Origin: Petunia secreta
Taxonomy: Eukaryota > Streptophyta > Magnoliopsida > Solanales > Solanaceae
DNA length: 64,000 nt
Assembly: GCA_029990175.1 (NCBI GenBank)
Contig: JARKIP010000065.1
Span: 4,468,501-4,532,500 of the forward strand
Direction: 5' to 3'
The first letter of the stretch is position 1, and each line of letters starts with the position of its first letter. This document shows positions 12,155 to 22,250 of the stretch, piece after piece. The position numbers and the translations under genes are program-made. Under the pieces are notes generated by a model, which saw only the letters and a program-made list of their open reading frames with translations, was not told the DNA's origin and did not search any database.

Positions 12155-12192
12155 ATTAAGACAATTACTACAATATATATATATATATATAT
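12088..12192. repeat. (TA)n microsatellite with a duplicated flank
   Basis: A GTGTGCGCGCGCG lead-in at about 12074-12090 is followed by a long TA run to 12152, the flank ATGGATTAAGACAATTACTA, a second TA run (12174-12192) and the same flank again. The right copy instead has alternating GT/GC/GT/AT tracts at 57943-58022. The YIYIY plus-strand ORF here is a repeat artefact. Confidence 0.95.
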
Positions 12193-12687
12193 GGATTAAG
12201 ACAATTACTATAAAAAAACTAGTTAAATATGTAATGACAAAAGAATTTTTCCTTACTTTAGCACATGTTAAGTTCAGTTAAAGGGAACTAGTAGCCAGAC
12301 AAAACAAATATTAGAGGAAACCAAACATGATGAATCATATGATGTTTCTTCCAAATAAAATCATAAAGTACAAAGTTAAAATATTTACCTAGTTTGCCAA
12401 AGATCCAAGAACAAGCAAGCAATGAAAACCAACCCAAAACCTCAACAAAAAACAATAGACACAACACCCTTTAAACACCATTAAACTTCACTTGAAACTT
12501 CAAGATTATGACCCAAAAAACTCTTGGTATAGAGGTTTTTTGGTTCTAATCTTTCTACTTGAACTCTCTTAACCTTGCTATTTTTTTCTTTTTCTCAAAG
12601 TTTATGTGTTTTTCTCAATTTCAAGATTTGTTCACTATTGATTTTTCAGCTAATGGTTTCTGTTAAAAAGAGGAGTCAATGCTCCTG

Positions 12688-12693
12688 TATATA
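12688..12693 (-). promoter_or_regulatory. Putative LTR TATA box (L2)
   Basis: Minus strand TATATA in the context CATCTATATACAGGAGC, about 1.9 kb before the 3' end of the LTR. L3 keeps a stronger form, TATATATA (45708-45715), and L4 has TATATA at 58518-58523. Placement fits the U3/R border, but no transcription start can be proven from sequence. Confidence 0.5.
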
Positions 12694-15179
12694 GATGAAA
12701 ATAAAATGGAAGGGGGGAGGTAGGTAGGTGAGTGACACCTTTAGTCAAATCCCCCTTTTCCTCAAAAAGGGGGCTGCTACAGCTGCCTTTTCCACCTGTT
12801 TCAGCCACTCTACCCCCTTAAAAGCTGAAAAATAGACTGGCTTAGTTATAGGACAGCCTTGTGGGCAAGGCTAAATTGACCTATTAGGCTCAAACTTACA
12901 AAAGTTAAGCCAAGAATCCATTTCCTCTTAAAATTCAGATCTGAAACTATTGAATAACAACACTAAATCAGTCCATAACTTGCTCAAATTTAATTCTGTT
13001 TAAGGCCAAAGTCATTCCAGTTAAACATCAGCCCCAAAGCTATAAAATGGAACAAGTTCGAGACTCAATAATCCTAAAAGATCCCTCTACTTAAACCACA
13101 TCCTAGTCAATGTCAATGGCTCTCAAATGAGGATACAATTATTTCAAACAAATGGCACAATCAATGAAGCCAAAAATAAAATTATTCACTAAATTTCCTA
13201 AACTTCTCATAACTTGTAACCAAAAAAACACAAAGAACTTGATGCATACTTCCTGATCCAACCACATTAGTTCCACTACAAGATAAGATTTTAACAAATG
13301 ATTTCATGGTTCACCTTGAATTTCAGCATGCTTTCACTTAACAGTAACAATTATTAAACATGACTTTCATTAAAGCGAGCACTTAACAGACCATGAGCAC
13401 AAGGAACCTCCATTTCTTAAGCCTATGAAACTTAGACTCTATCTCAAATATATTACCAAAACGACCAAGAACAATATCTATTCCCTTCCTTTTCAAGGTG
13501 TATTCACGATCACATGGAGCAACCAAAGAGCGGAGTCAACAATAGCTACCGGACATCAACTATGACATTTGTTATCAAGAAAGTAACCATAGTCAGCACA
13601 AAAATAAGTGTACACCAGTAATTTGTCCAAACACTATAACACTTAAACAAACATTAAACAAACTGAATCATGCTTCAATAAACAAGCAAGCACGAGCCTA
13701 ATGCTTAAACATTACTTCCAACGTTGTTAAACAAACTAGAACACAGAACATAAAGAGTTACAAGTTTAACTAAGTGGACATTGGCAATTCTAAACAACAT
13801 ATTTAACATAGACGATCCTTATACCTTACATCATATATGACTATAAATCCTTCCAAGGTATAAAACACATCAATTCATATGTGATTTCAACTAGCAGAGA
13901 GTAGACGCACATGCTTACTCACAACAAGTTTATACATATTAGTTTCATGCTTGAAACAGGGAGACACTGCCCTATAACAATTTCATATCTTTTTCTGAAC
14001 AATTATTTCACTCAAATGCCCTCCATATTTAATAGTTAAACCAACAGACTGAATTCAATAATTTCATGCTAAGCTGGTTCATACAACATTAATTATCTGC
14101 AGTGAACAATGTATAAAGTCATGCCACTGGCTTAAACGAGTGCACGATATACAACAGACACCATATTCATTACCATGATATCTCACGTACATGAGATTCA
14201 TCATTAACTTTGACATACTGATAACTAACATTTGAACATGTTTTTATGAACTTGAACAACTTAAACCAATCTAAAAACAAGGAAAGATAGACAAAAGGAA
14301 AAAGATAAAAGGCTTTTCTTTCTAACCGGGTGCTAACACCAACTCCACCACTATCGCATCGCCTTATCTTGTTGCACGACATCTATTGAAACAACTACGT
14401 ATCCTTAATTGCCATCGCTAACTGTTGAATAGACCAAGACCACCTAGCACTACATCACCATGATTGTCATCACAGACTCTGTCACCACTGCCTTCACTGT
14501 TACGAACCAGTCAACGCCATCATAACAACCCCTCGAACACCATCAACATCATTACAAAAATCATAATCATAGAGGTCCATCCCCCTAACTTCAAACGAAT
14601 ACCACCATGGCAGCCCCATTACTATTACACCAAAAGGAACATCACCACTGCCTCCTTGATCCGTCTGTATAGCCGCGTCTTGATCACTATAGTAGACATT
14701 TAAGTTCTCATGCCCCATTCTTGTCATTTTCTAATTGAAACAATCCTAATATAGGCTATTTTGACTAGAAAAAGGAAAGGATGGGCGCGGGTTAGAAGAA
14801 AAAAGTGAGAAGTTAGAGCTTTATCGGAGAAAATAAATTTCGCCAGAGTTCCAAGGTAGTAGCACCTGTGAGCGCAGATCTGCAAAAATAGAAAAAGGGG
14901 GTCGGGAGCTTTCCGAAAAGAAATAATTTGTATTTTGTGGCTGCCGAAAGGCAGTGGTCCTGTGGTGGCAGGTGGCGGCGCTGTAGTGGAGACGCGGTGG
15001 GAGTGGGGCGGATTAAATTATCCGCGGGCAATTGAAATTTGGGCAGCATTTCCCTAGTCTTAGGAGACGTAGGATTTTTTATGAGGAAAATGAGGGGAAA
15101 ATACATTATATGTAAAAATTTGGGCTCTTTACATATATATCCGCCCATCAAGAAATAATTACTTTTACGTATCCATAAC

Positions 15180-15590
15180 TTTTTGTATCCAAAAATTTAA
15201 TACATATTAAATATATTTCTTAATATTAATATTAATATTTAATAGTATGATATTTAACTCCCTTAATTAAAGGAAACAATCAATGGTAAAAAAAAAAAAT
15301 AGATTACCATTAAATATGATAGTTGCACGATTTTAGGCTTAATGATAGAGTCCTATCAACATAATATATATATATATTTTTTAAATATTAAATATATATC
15401 AATAATATTTAAAATATTAAATATATTAAATATATATATTTAAAATATGAAATATCAATAATATTAAATATATTAAATATCAATAATATTAATATATTAA
15501 ATATATATTTAAAATATTAAATATATATCAATAATATTTAAAATATTAAATACATATGTAAAATATATATTTAAAAGGGTAAAATGTACA
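15180..15590. repeat. AT-rich repeat with ATATTAAATAT units
   Basis: Repeated short blocks such as AAATATTAAATATAT and ATCAATAATATTTAAAAT, many self-complementary. The right copy (about 61010-61435) has a different number and order of blocks. Confidence 0.85.
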
Positions 15591-15762
15591 TGGAAAGAAA
15601 GAAACAAGAAAAGGTGTACAGAAAAAGTAATTATTCTTGGTCAACGTTCATGGGGCGTAAATTTCCCTAAAAATTTCGTGCAGGGACCTGTTTGGCGCGC
15701 GTTAATTGATTTGTAGCCGTCAAAAATAAATTCGCTGAGAAATAGCCATTTCCGGACAAATC

Positions 15763-16032
15763 CCAGTATAAGTACTGGGGCCTTGAATAAAACTTGTTCA
15801 AAGCCTCAGTATTTATACTGGGAAGCTTCAGTAAACTAACCCTAGTATAAAATACTGGGACTTTGAACAAGTTTTGTTCAAGGCCCCAGCATTTTGTTAT
15901 GGGACTTCGTGTAAAGCTTCAGTCCCATAACAAAATGTTGGGACTGTGAACAAAACTTGTTTAAAGACCCAGCATTTTGTTATGGGACTGAAGCTTTATA
16001 TATAAAGCCCCAGTATTTTGTTATGGGACTAG
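15763..16032. repeat. Array of alternating palindromic units
   Basis: Overlapping inverted repeats built from CCCAGTATTTTGTTATGGGA, its complement, and the linker CTTTGAACAAGTTTTGTTCA, which is itself palindromic. Four or more stem pairs tile the region, so each arm can pair with the arm on either side. The right copy (61622-61932) has one extra unit of about 61 bp. There is no plausible protein; it would fold into long hairpins if transcribed. Confidence 0.9.
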
Positions 16033-16603
16033 TCTGAGGTGTTTTTCCAACGCTAATGGAGCTTAAGTGTGCGCGCGAATTTTTGGCTATTCTTCAATGA
16101 ATTTGGAAACAGTGGATAGTCCCCAATGAGCGAGTCCAAAAATGGCTAGTGATCAAAATTTCACACATTATATAGGTGCATGAAATGGGCTTTGATTTAG
16201 TGGGTTTAATGGGCCAAAACACATGGCTAGCTTTTCTCCTCTTTGTCTGAATTTTCATAATGGCCCAATTGCCTATAAAAACTAATACAAATCTAACTAA
16301 ACTAAATTATACACAAGCAACAAACATTGTAATTAACTAATTAAATGAAATAAAAAGTTATAAAAATTGTCACAATATTTCAACTTTACATAGCCACAAA
16401 GAATTTTCCTTTTTATAATAATAATTAATAATAATAATTTAATAATTATTATTATAATAATAATTATTCTCTTAATAGAATGACTAGGATAGCTAAAAAA
16501 TAATATGAAAAAAATTTAGGAAAATTAGACGAAAATTCTAGCAAGTTAGCACAACTATTTCGAACTATATTTTAAATTTTTGTGCCAAAATTAGGTGATT
16601 ACA

Positions 16604-16608
16604 CCCAC
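16604..16608. other. Target site duplication, right side of left element
   Basis: The five bases cccac follow L2 directly. The partner left of L1 is outside the window. In the right copy the pair is cccat (41847-41851) and cccac (62510-62514), four of five identical. Confidence 0.6.
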
Positions 16609-17122
16609 CTGCTGAAGGACACCTCAAATATTTTTCTTGCGGAAGGAGGGAAACGGTCCATGACACAGACCATAAGAACATGCGAAGCATCAATAACATT
16701 TTTTGTGGACCAGGGCTTAGTGCGAAAAAGGCCGAAGCAGTCATAGTTTGCGATGCCCATGAAAAAGTAAAGAAGAAACCTTGTATCAACACGATCAAGT
16801 TCAACATGAATGATGGAAGAGAACCCCATCACTCGCAACATGATGCTCTTAGAGTACTTGACACTCAAATTGAGCAAGTACTTACAGATCCAGGGAGTTG
16901 CATAAACATCATCAGGTGAGAGGTTATCTGCAAGATGAAACTTTAATGCAGGTAGCCCCGAGCTCATACATAGTAACAAGATTCAACACTTCCAGAGAAA
17001 AACTGGTAGGAGAAATAGCCCTGCCATTTCACATCCCAGGAGTATCAAAGCTAACATCTTTCTATGCTATGACCTTTAACCTTTCGTATAACACTATCTT
17101 GGGTAGACCGTGGATACATTGA
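16604..17122 (+). pseudogene. Host Tat-type element: gag end and protease (left copy)
   Basis: Plus-strand relic interrupted by the giant element. The reading resumes with a gag-end segment (PPAEGHL-like), then a retropepsin region: a mutated active site near TDPGSCINIIR at about 16880-16917 (VDPGSS-like in relatives) and the hallmark end YNTILGRPWIH at 17089-17122. The frame breaks at 16918. Its gag half is visible for the right copy at 40594-41851. The two halves are brought together if the giant element is removed, which is the main evidence for nesting. Confidence 0.8.
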
Positions 17123-17460
17123 GTAAGGGCGGTATCCTTAGCACTTTATCAGGTCCTTAAGTACCCGACTCCGCTTGGGATAGATGAAATTCGAGGGGAA
17201 AAACGTTTGTCCAAAAGCGACTGTGCATCTACTGCTACACATACAGTAAGGAAGGGAGAAGGAAATCGATAAGACATCAAGGAATGACACTCGGACTTGG
17301 GAAGAATGAAGTGGCGACTAGATGGCAGATTCGCTTGAAGGATCCATTCCCCATTTTGTATTTCCAACATGATCATCGGCCCAAATATGAAAGCAAAAGT
17401 AAATACTATCAGAGTCAAAGCATTGAAGGCTACACCAGAAGAACAAAGGGCCAGAGAAGA
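17123..17460 (+). pseudogene. Host element: post-protease remnant; RT core missing
   Basis: Begins with the usual post-protease segment (YQVLKYPTPLGIDEIRG), then drifts into unrecognised reading with a block ATPEEQRAREEVGELR. No RT palm motif (YxDD) or LPQG-type segment was found here. The RT core has been deleted between protease and the RNase H connection. Confidence 0.6.
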
Positions 17461-17499
17461 GGTAGGGGAACTCAGAGACCTGATTCCTTGATCGGGGGA

Positions 17500-18062
17500 G
17501 CAACGCTACCAACTTTCTAAACTATTGAAGAAACATAAATATCCTGAATGGCCAAGACAATGTAGCCAGACACTGAGGGAACTAATGAAATATGTTGTAA
17601 GACCCCTGACTCTAACCGAGCCTGTTCGAGGGCAACATCTTTTACTATATGTCACGGTTTCAGCAGTGGATGTATGCGCAGTCCTCACACTACAAGAAGG
17701 GGAGATACAACTTCCCGTACAATACGCTAGCAAAACCCTTTAAGACATAGACGCGCAGTACCCGCTTTTGGATGAGCTCATGTTAGCGATAGTCATGGCC
17801 GCCCGGAGCTTAAAGTCATACTTTTAGAGGCACACAATTATCGCGGGTTCATCCTTCTCATTATAGACCATTTTGCATAAACTTGAACTATCAGTGAAGC
17901 TAGCAAAGTGGACCATCGAACTGGGAGAGTATGATGTTATTTACCAGCCGGGCACGACTATTAAGTCACAAGTCCTCGCAGACTTCGTCATCGCTTTTAG
18001 CATTGTTATGATGCCAAAGGCCAAGTATGAGTTGAAGACAATTCGAGGAGCCACCCCGGAGA
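17500..18062 (+). pseudogene. Host element: RNase H domain
   Basis: The RT-RNase H connection and RNase H of a gypsy polyprotein. Recognisable blocks are KKHKYPEWPRQCSQTL, PLTLTEPV, LLLYVTVSAVDVCAVL, IQLPVQYASKTL, then a stop, KWTIELGEYDVIYQPG and SQVLADFVIAFS. Several stops and a frameshift near 17740-17830 break it. Matches 63406-63966 in the right copy, where a short deletion near 63680 differs. Confidence 0.82.
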
Positions 18063-18578
18063 ACAGGTAATCTACATGTACGGGGCGAAACATCAAAGGG
18101 GCCGGCCTTGGCCTGATAATTATGTCTTCATCTAAGAGAGCTATTCATAAAACAGTCTGCTGCCCATTGATTATGAATATCGAAGCAAAATATGAAGCCA
18201 TAATTCAAGCTCTTGAATTAGCCTACATATCTGGGGCTAGGGAAGTCATCCTTTACAGCGACCCAACTGGTGGTGAATCAAGTTAATGTAGTGCTTGCAG
18301 CCAAAGAAGCACGTATGCAGGAGTGCTTAGCTAAAACGGAGGCCCGCTTGAAAAACTTTCACAAGTGGAAGTTTTTACATTTACCAAGAGAGGAGAACAC
18401 GGAAGCCGGTGCTTCAGCCAACCTAGTAGCCGCTGTTGCAAATATGAATACAGACAGTCCTGAGGCGGTGATTGAATTAATTTATTCGGACCTGCAACGC
18501 CTTGAAGTTAACACCATAGGACTCGTCATGGATTGGCGTCAAATGCTGATCGAGTACATAGACAAGGGAAATTCCTGA
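18063..18578 (+). pseudogene. Host element: archaeal-type second RNase H
   Basis: Follows the first RNase H directly, the arrangement known for the Tat lineage. Recognisable blocks are GAGLGLIIMSSS, NIEAKYEAIIQALELAY, GAREVILYSD, then after a frameshift MQECLAKTEARLKNF and LHLPREENTEAGASANL. The catalytic acidic positions in YEA and LYSD remain visible. Ends in the linker towards integrase (TIGLVMDWRQMLIEYI). Only the left copy of this domain lies in the window. Confidence 0.8.
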
Positions 18579-18888
18579 AGACAAGAAGGAAAGTAAACGG
18601 CTGAGGAAGCAAGAAGCCTGTTATTGTTTGATCAATGCAGATTGTACCATTGGATGATCATTGGCCCATTGGCCAAAAGCCTAGGTCCAATGCAAGCTGA
18701 TTACGGTCCTTGGGGAAGCATCTCATAGTGCCAAGAAGGTCAACGCAGGCACGGGTAGCCCCAAACTGGAAAGGGCCGTATAAGATCTGGGGCATCACTG
18801 GAAAATGAGCGTACACCCTCGACGACATGGAAGGAACAAGCATCATAAATAATTGGAACATCACTTGGCTTAAGAAGTACTATTCTTG
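18579..18888 (+). pseudogene. Host element: integrase tail; integrase core deleted
   Basis: After a short linker the sequence jumps to the C-terminal end of a gypsy integrase: APNWKGPYKIWGITGK near 18760-18810, a stop, then AYTLDDMEG and WNITWLKKYYS before the stop at 18888. The zinc-binding HHCC and DDE core are absent. The host element therefore lost both RT and integrase cores. Confidence 0.78.
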
Positions 18889-20047
18889 AAAGGCAGTAGG
18901 CCCTCATACTCAACACATGTATTCTCTTTCTTGCTTTTCTTATTTTCAAAGAGTATCTTGCCCCTAGCAGTATTATTTAAGTTTATTAAAAATTTTATTC
19001 GGCCCGCACACCTTTCATTCTATCGAGTAAAACTATTATTGAGTTTTAGTAAGTTTTATGTTAAGATCCTTTAAAGATCCAATTATTCATAGCCCTCGGC
19101 CATATTCAAGTTGAAGTAAAACACTCACTCCTCATTGAGAGTTAGAGTAAACTACTCGCTCAAGCTAGATCAATTCTAGTTAAACCATCAGGCATTATCA
19201 TATGTTGAAATCGTCAATTTAACATCCACACCAACATGTCGGTGGGGATACCCGCCCGCATAGTGCCGTAAAAGACTTAAGAACTCGAGTGGAAAAGCAC
19301 AACCATTCTAGCTTGAATGCAAAAATGCCCCCTGTAATCAAAATGGGCTAAGGACGTCCCCTTGCGGGCGTGGGCCATGCCATATTTAAAAGATGTCTAT
19401 CACGGGCGCAACTTAAGCCATCACCTGCTGATGCACAATAAAAGTAGGTGACTCTTTTGTATGCCTCTTTCACTTCATGGCTACATACGGCAGCACTCAG
19501 TAAGTGGGTGGGACTGACTGTGTGGGTAAATTTACGCCACCGATAATCATGGAATACTAGTCCAGCTGGTGAAGAATAGATTTACTCTATAAATGATCGA
19601 GCGCTGTGGATATACACCTTCTCCATAAGCCACGGCCGCTTAATAGGCACGGTTCAAGCGGCTCTGCAACCCACTACTTTAGCCCACTAACTCCTCCATT
19701 AATGCCAAGAACGTGGGCTAAAGTGTGACGGATAGTGGAGAACGTGAGCAAGAGCTCTTAGGTCTATAAATAGTACTTCATTTTGTATTATAGGCATCTA
19801 GAAATTTGTACTGAAACTCTGCCCAAATTTGTACTCACAATCATATATTGAAGAACAGTTCATTTTCCCGCATTATATCTTTTTCGTGTATTATTTCAAC
19901 TTTGATACGAAGAATTGCTTATATTCGAATCCAAATTAGATTTGTACACCTAAACTGATTTAGGCCCGCAAGGCAAACATCCTATCGCCTTAGGGTTCTA
20001 GTCTCCTAGTTAGGGTTAATTAATATTAGCGTCTTGAGTAAACAGGC
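18889..20047 (+). mobile_element. Host element 3' untranslated region and LTR-like DNA
   Basis: Follows the integrase stop. Contains a plus-strand TATA-like box at 19765-19772 followed by a CT-rich segment as in an LTR R region. I could not fix the LTR ends, because the matching 5' LTR is not present left of 40594. No gene recognised. Confidence 0.5.
19765..19772 (+). promoter_or_regulatory. Putative LTR TATA box of the host element
   Basis: TATAAATA in the context GGTCTATAAATAGTACTT, downstream of the polyprotein end. Fits the promoter of the host element's 3' LTR; not verifiable without the other LTR. Confidence 0.45.
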
Positions 20048-20485
20048 CACGACCTATAGACATTGTATTTTACCATAGTTAGAAATAGGGTAAACTGATA
20101 ACTATAAATACTCCTCTCCCTATTGTATTATTCATCAAGCGATTCTATAAGAATTTGACTATTCTCATAGAATACAATCTCTTTATTTTCTGCTTTATTT
20201 AGTTTTTCTTAGTATTTACTGTATTCCTTGTGACCCTCTTTATGTTTTATCTGTTTAACCTATTAAGCAATTTTTAGGCATAAATAGTTATTATAGGTTC
20301 AGTAATTTTTTTTAGTTCCGTTATGAGTTATTTTTTCTGATATGAGAACTTTTTTTCTCTCTCTAAATTTCCATAAATCACTGAATTTGATCATATTTTC
20401 TTTCAGATATATCAAGGAAGCTATATATCAATGGTCAACTATTCGAAAGAAAAAAGGGTGCATCTTCTTCGTATTCTTCTTATAT
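20048..20485. other. Unassigned AT-rich DNA with a TATA-like motif
   Basis: No gene recognised. TATAAATA at 20103-20110 is followed by CTCCTCTCCC and a T-rich stretch, which resembles part of an LTR of another family, but no ends were found. Confidence 0.35.
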
Positions 20486-21130
20486 CACTACCAAGAGTTT
20501 TCCAGCGGTTTTAAGAGGGGTTTATCAGCGGTTTCAACCGCGCCAAAAAAAATATACCAGCGGTTTTGAAAAAGCAGCATGCCGAGTTGTAATTAAACTA
20601 TTGTGCAGCAGTTAAGCACATCTGCTGGCAGAACTATTTCTAGTGTTGAAATATCAGCGGTTGGCTTTAAAAACTGCTGCGAAACATGTACAGATCGACT
20701 ACTCAAACAACAGAGATCACATAACATGTTGGATGCTGATGCTGGGCCACGAGCCCACTACTAAATACACAAGTCCATCCAAGCAAGAGGTAGCCTACGT
20801 GCAACTTAGACCAAGCCCAATGAAATGCCACATAGATAATACAACATCTACAGATATCATTCACTTGGTATATGTGAGGTATTTGCCTATAAATTGGAAA
20901 TCGTCTTTCTAAATAGTCGATGTGAGACAATGTAGTCTGCTGCTAAATGAAAAAAACTGCTGCAATATATAATAAACTACTGGCAGTGCTTACTCCGCCC
21001 AAAACCGCTGAAAAATTTCTAAAAACCGCCGCTAATCACTTTTATTAGCAGCAGTTCAAAAAAGCGCAGGAAAATGTGAACCATAACAGCAGTTGGTCAA
21101 AACACCGCTAAAAACCCGCCGCAGTTTGCC
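20486..21130. mobile_element. CACTA-like non-autonomous element
   Basis: Starts CACTACCAAGAG, close to the CACTAC-type terminus of the CACTA (En/Spm) superfamily. The left part has at least four AGCGGTTT-like subterminal repeats (near 20503, 20527, 20559, 20653). The right part has the complement, ACCGCTGAAA or ACCGCCGC (near 21002, 21024, 21104). No transposase was seen. The expected right terminus TAGTG is not visible, so the element is truncated or eroded there, next to the LINE fragment. Confidence 0.6.
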
Positions 21131-21858
21131 CGATTTTATTTTTCTTTTGATAATTTAATGATTATATTGAATACCAAATTAAGAAGTTTCAGTACATAAC
21201 AAGCTCAAACTCGGATTGCTCACAGCCAAACTTATCTCTACCCCCCATTCTCACTAGCCATGCTACAACCTTTCTCTTTGTTAAAATTTATACAGTTGAA
21301 GAAATTGCTAAGTACAACTGAAGCTCTAGTATAACATATACAAGCTATCTCTCAAGCAATGCTTTCTGCATATCTCTCTTTGTTCTCAAAAATTAGAGTG
21401 ATCTTTTCTATCCACAGAGCATTGATATATTCAACATATACCATCTTCATCACCCTTGCTTTCTTGGTTTTCCTTTTAGATAATTGGTTGATATAGTTGA
21501 AGTGTTGCTCGCAGTTCATGGTTGCCTCTTGATATTGCTGTAGCCATTTCTGTAGTATTTCCCATAACACCCTAGCAAATGGATATTCAACAAAAAGGTG
21601 ATCTCTCCTTTCTAGTTTAGGCTTGCACATGACATACTGTGGGTCAAATATCATACCCATGCTCTCAACCTATCCACTGTATGTAATCTACCCTAAATGT
21701 GGAGCCACATAGTGAGAACTGCTATAGGTCTTGCCTAATTATTATAGATCATGTTCTTCCATGGCATTTTATTGCTCCCAGTTAAGGCTGCATATTCACA
21801 ACATATCTTCTTGATTCAATCACCTTCCTGACCATCTAGCTTGCTTGAGCTGGAATTT
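21131..21858 (-). mobile_element. 5'-truncated LINE end with zf-RVT-like domain
   Basis: A minus-strand reading at 21352-21660 resembles the zinc-binding reverse transcriptase domain (zf-RVT) at the end of plant L1-type ORF2: CKPKLERRDHLFVEYPFA and VLWEILQKWLQ. The usual cysteine in the DHLF-x2-CP motif is replaced. The rest is 3' untranslated DNA ending leftwards in T-rich sequence. It abruptly replaces the second RNase H of the Ogre relic at 21858, as expected for a 5'-truncated LINE insertion. Confidence 0.68.
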
Positions 21859-22250
21859 GGATCTTATATATTGCCTGGTTCTTGATGTAATAATCTCCAG
21901 CCGTCGTATTCCTCTGTGATGTCTTCTCCTACAAACATGACTTCTTCATTGGGGATATAAGTGTGCAGAGGTTCGTACTCATCATCCACTGGATTCTCGG
22001 CCATATGATCTGCCAAGGCTTGAGCTTTCACCGCCTTTTGAGTGACAAAAGTAATGTCAAATTCACAAGTAGCATTTGCCATTTAGCCAACTTCCCAGTA
22101 GGCATTGGCTTTTCGAAGATGTACTTAAGAGGATCAATCCTTGATAACAACAAAGTCACATAGGAAGTCAAGTAGTGCCTCAACTTTTGTGCTATCCCGG
22201 TCAGTGCACAACAAGTGCGCTCCAGTAATGTGTATTTGGCTTAGTAGGGA
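21859..22250 (-). pseudogene. Ogre relic A: RNase H end
   Basis: Minus strand. Blocks FDITFVTQKAVKAQALADHM and NPVDDEYEPLHTY are typical of the end of the first RNase H and the linker to the archaeal-type RNase H in Ogre/Tat polyproteins. The reading stops after EEYDGWRLLHQE, the start of the second RNase H, where the LINE fragment begins. Integrase and the 3' LTR of this element are not found to the left. Upstream (22082-22250) the reading is frameshifted. Confidence 0.78.

Larger units (their letters stand above)
15112..16164. mobile_element. Mutator-like element in L2 (1053 bp)
   Basis: Absent from L1 and L3, which run straight through this position. Flanked by a perfect 9-bp direct repeat, ACATTATAT (15103-15111 and 16165-16173), the duplication length typical of the Mutator superfamily. 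Termini are loosely inverted: GTAAAAATTTGGGCTCTT on the left and, read inward on the minus strand, GTGAAATTTTGATCACT on the right. It holds an AT-rich repeat section and a palindrome array but no transposase. The same insertion lies in L4 at 60943-62067. Confidence 0.87.
10773..16603 (-). mobile_element. L2: right (5') LTR of left giant element
   Basis: Starts TGTCAGACCC and ends GGTGATTACA on the plus strand (TG...CA), 5831 bp including a 1053-bp Mutator-like insertion, so about 4.8 kb natively. A minus-strand TATA-like box at 12688-12693 suggests a U3 of about 3.9 kb (with the insertion) and an R-U5 of about 1.9 kb. It is followed by cccac (16604-16608), which pairs with cccat before L3 in the right copy as a 5-bp target duplication. 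Confidence 0.88.
1..18097. repeat. Left copy of a large duplicated block
   Basis: This stretch aligns colinearly with 46335-64000. The offset is 46334 bases at the left end, 46272 near 3.2 kb, 45878 from 5 to 9 kb, 45831 near 14.5 kb and 45902 at the right end. By eye the first 360 bases differ at about one position, while other parts differ at several percent. Both copies are cut by the window edges, so the true length of the block is unknown. The junction of host element and inserted element is the same in both copies, which points to duplication of the locus and not to two insertions. A tandem duplication with a unit near 46 kb is the simplest reading, but a dispersed duplication is possible. 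Confidence 0.93.

Noticed and set aside
12075..12281. Plus-strand ORF with YIYIYI repeats
   Set aside because: Translation of a TA microsatellite, absent at the same site in the other copy.
15763..16032. A miRNA gene in the palindrome array
   Set aside because: Hairpins are present, but nothing in the sequence singles out a mature miRNA; kept as a structural finding only.
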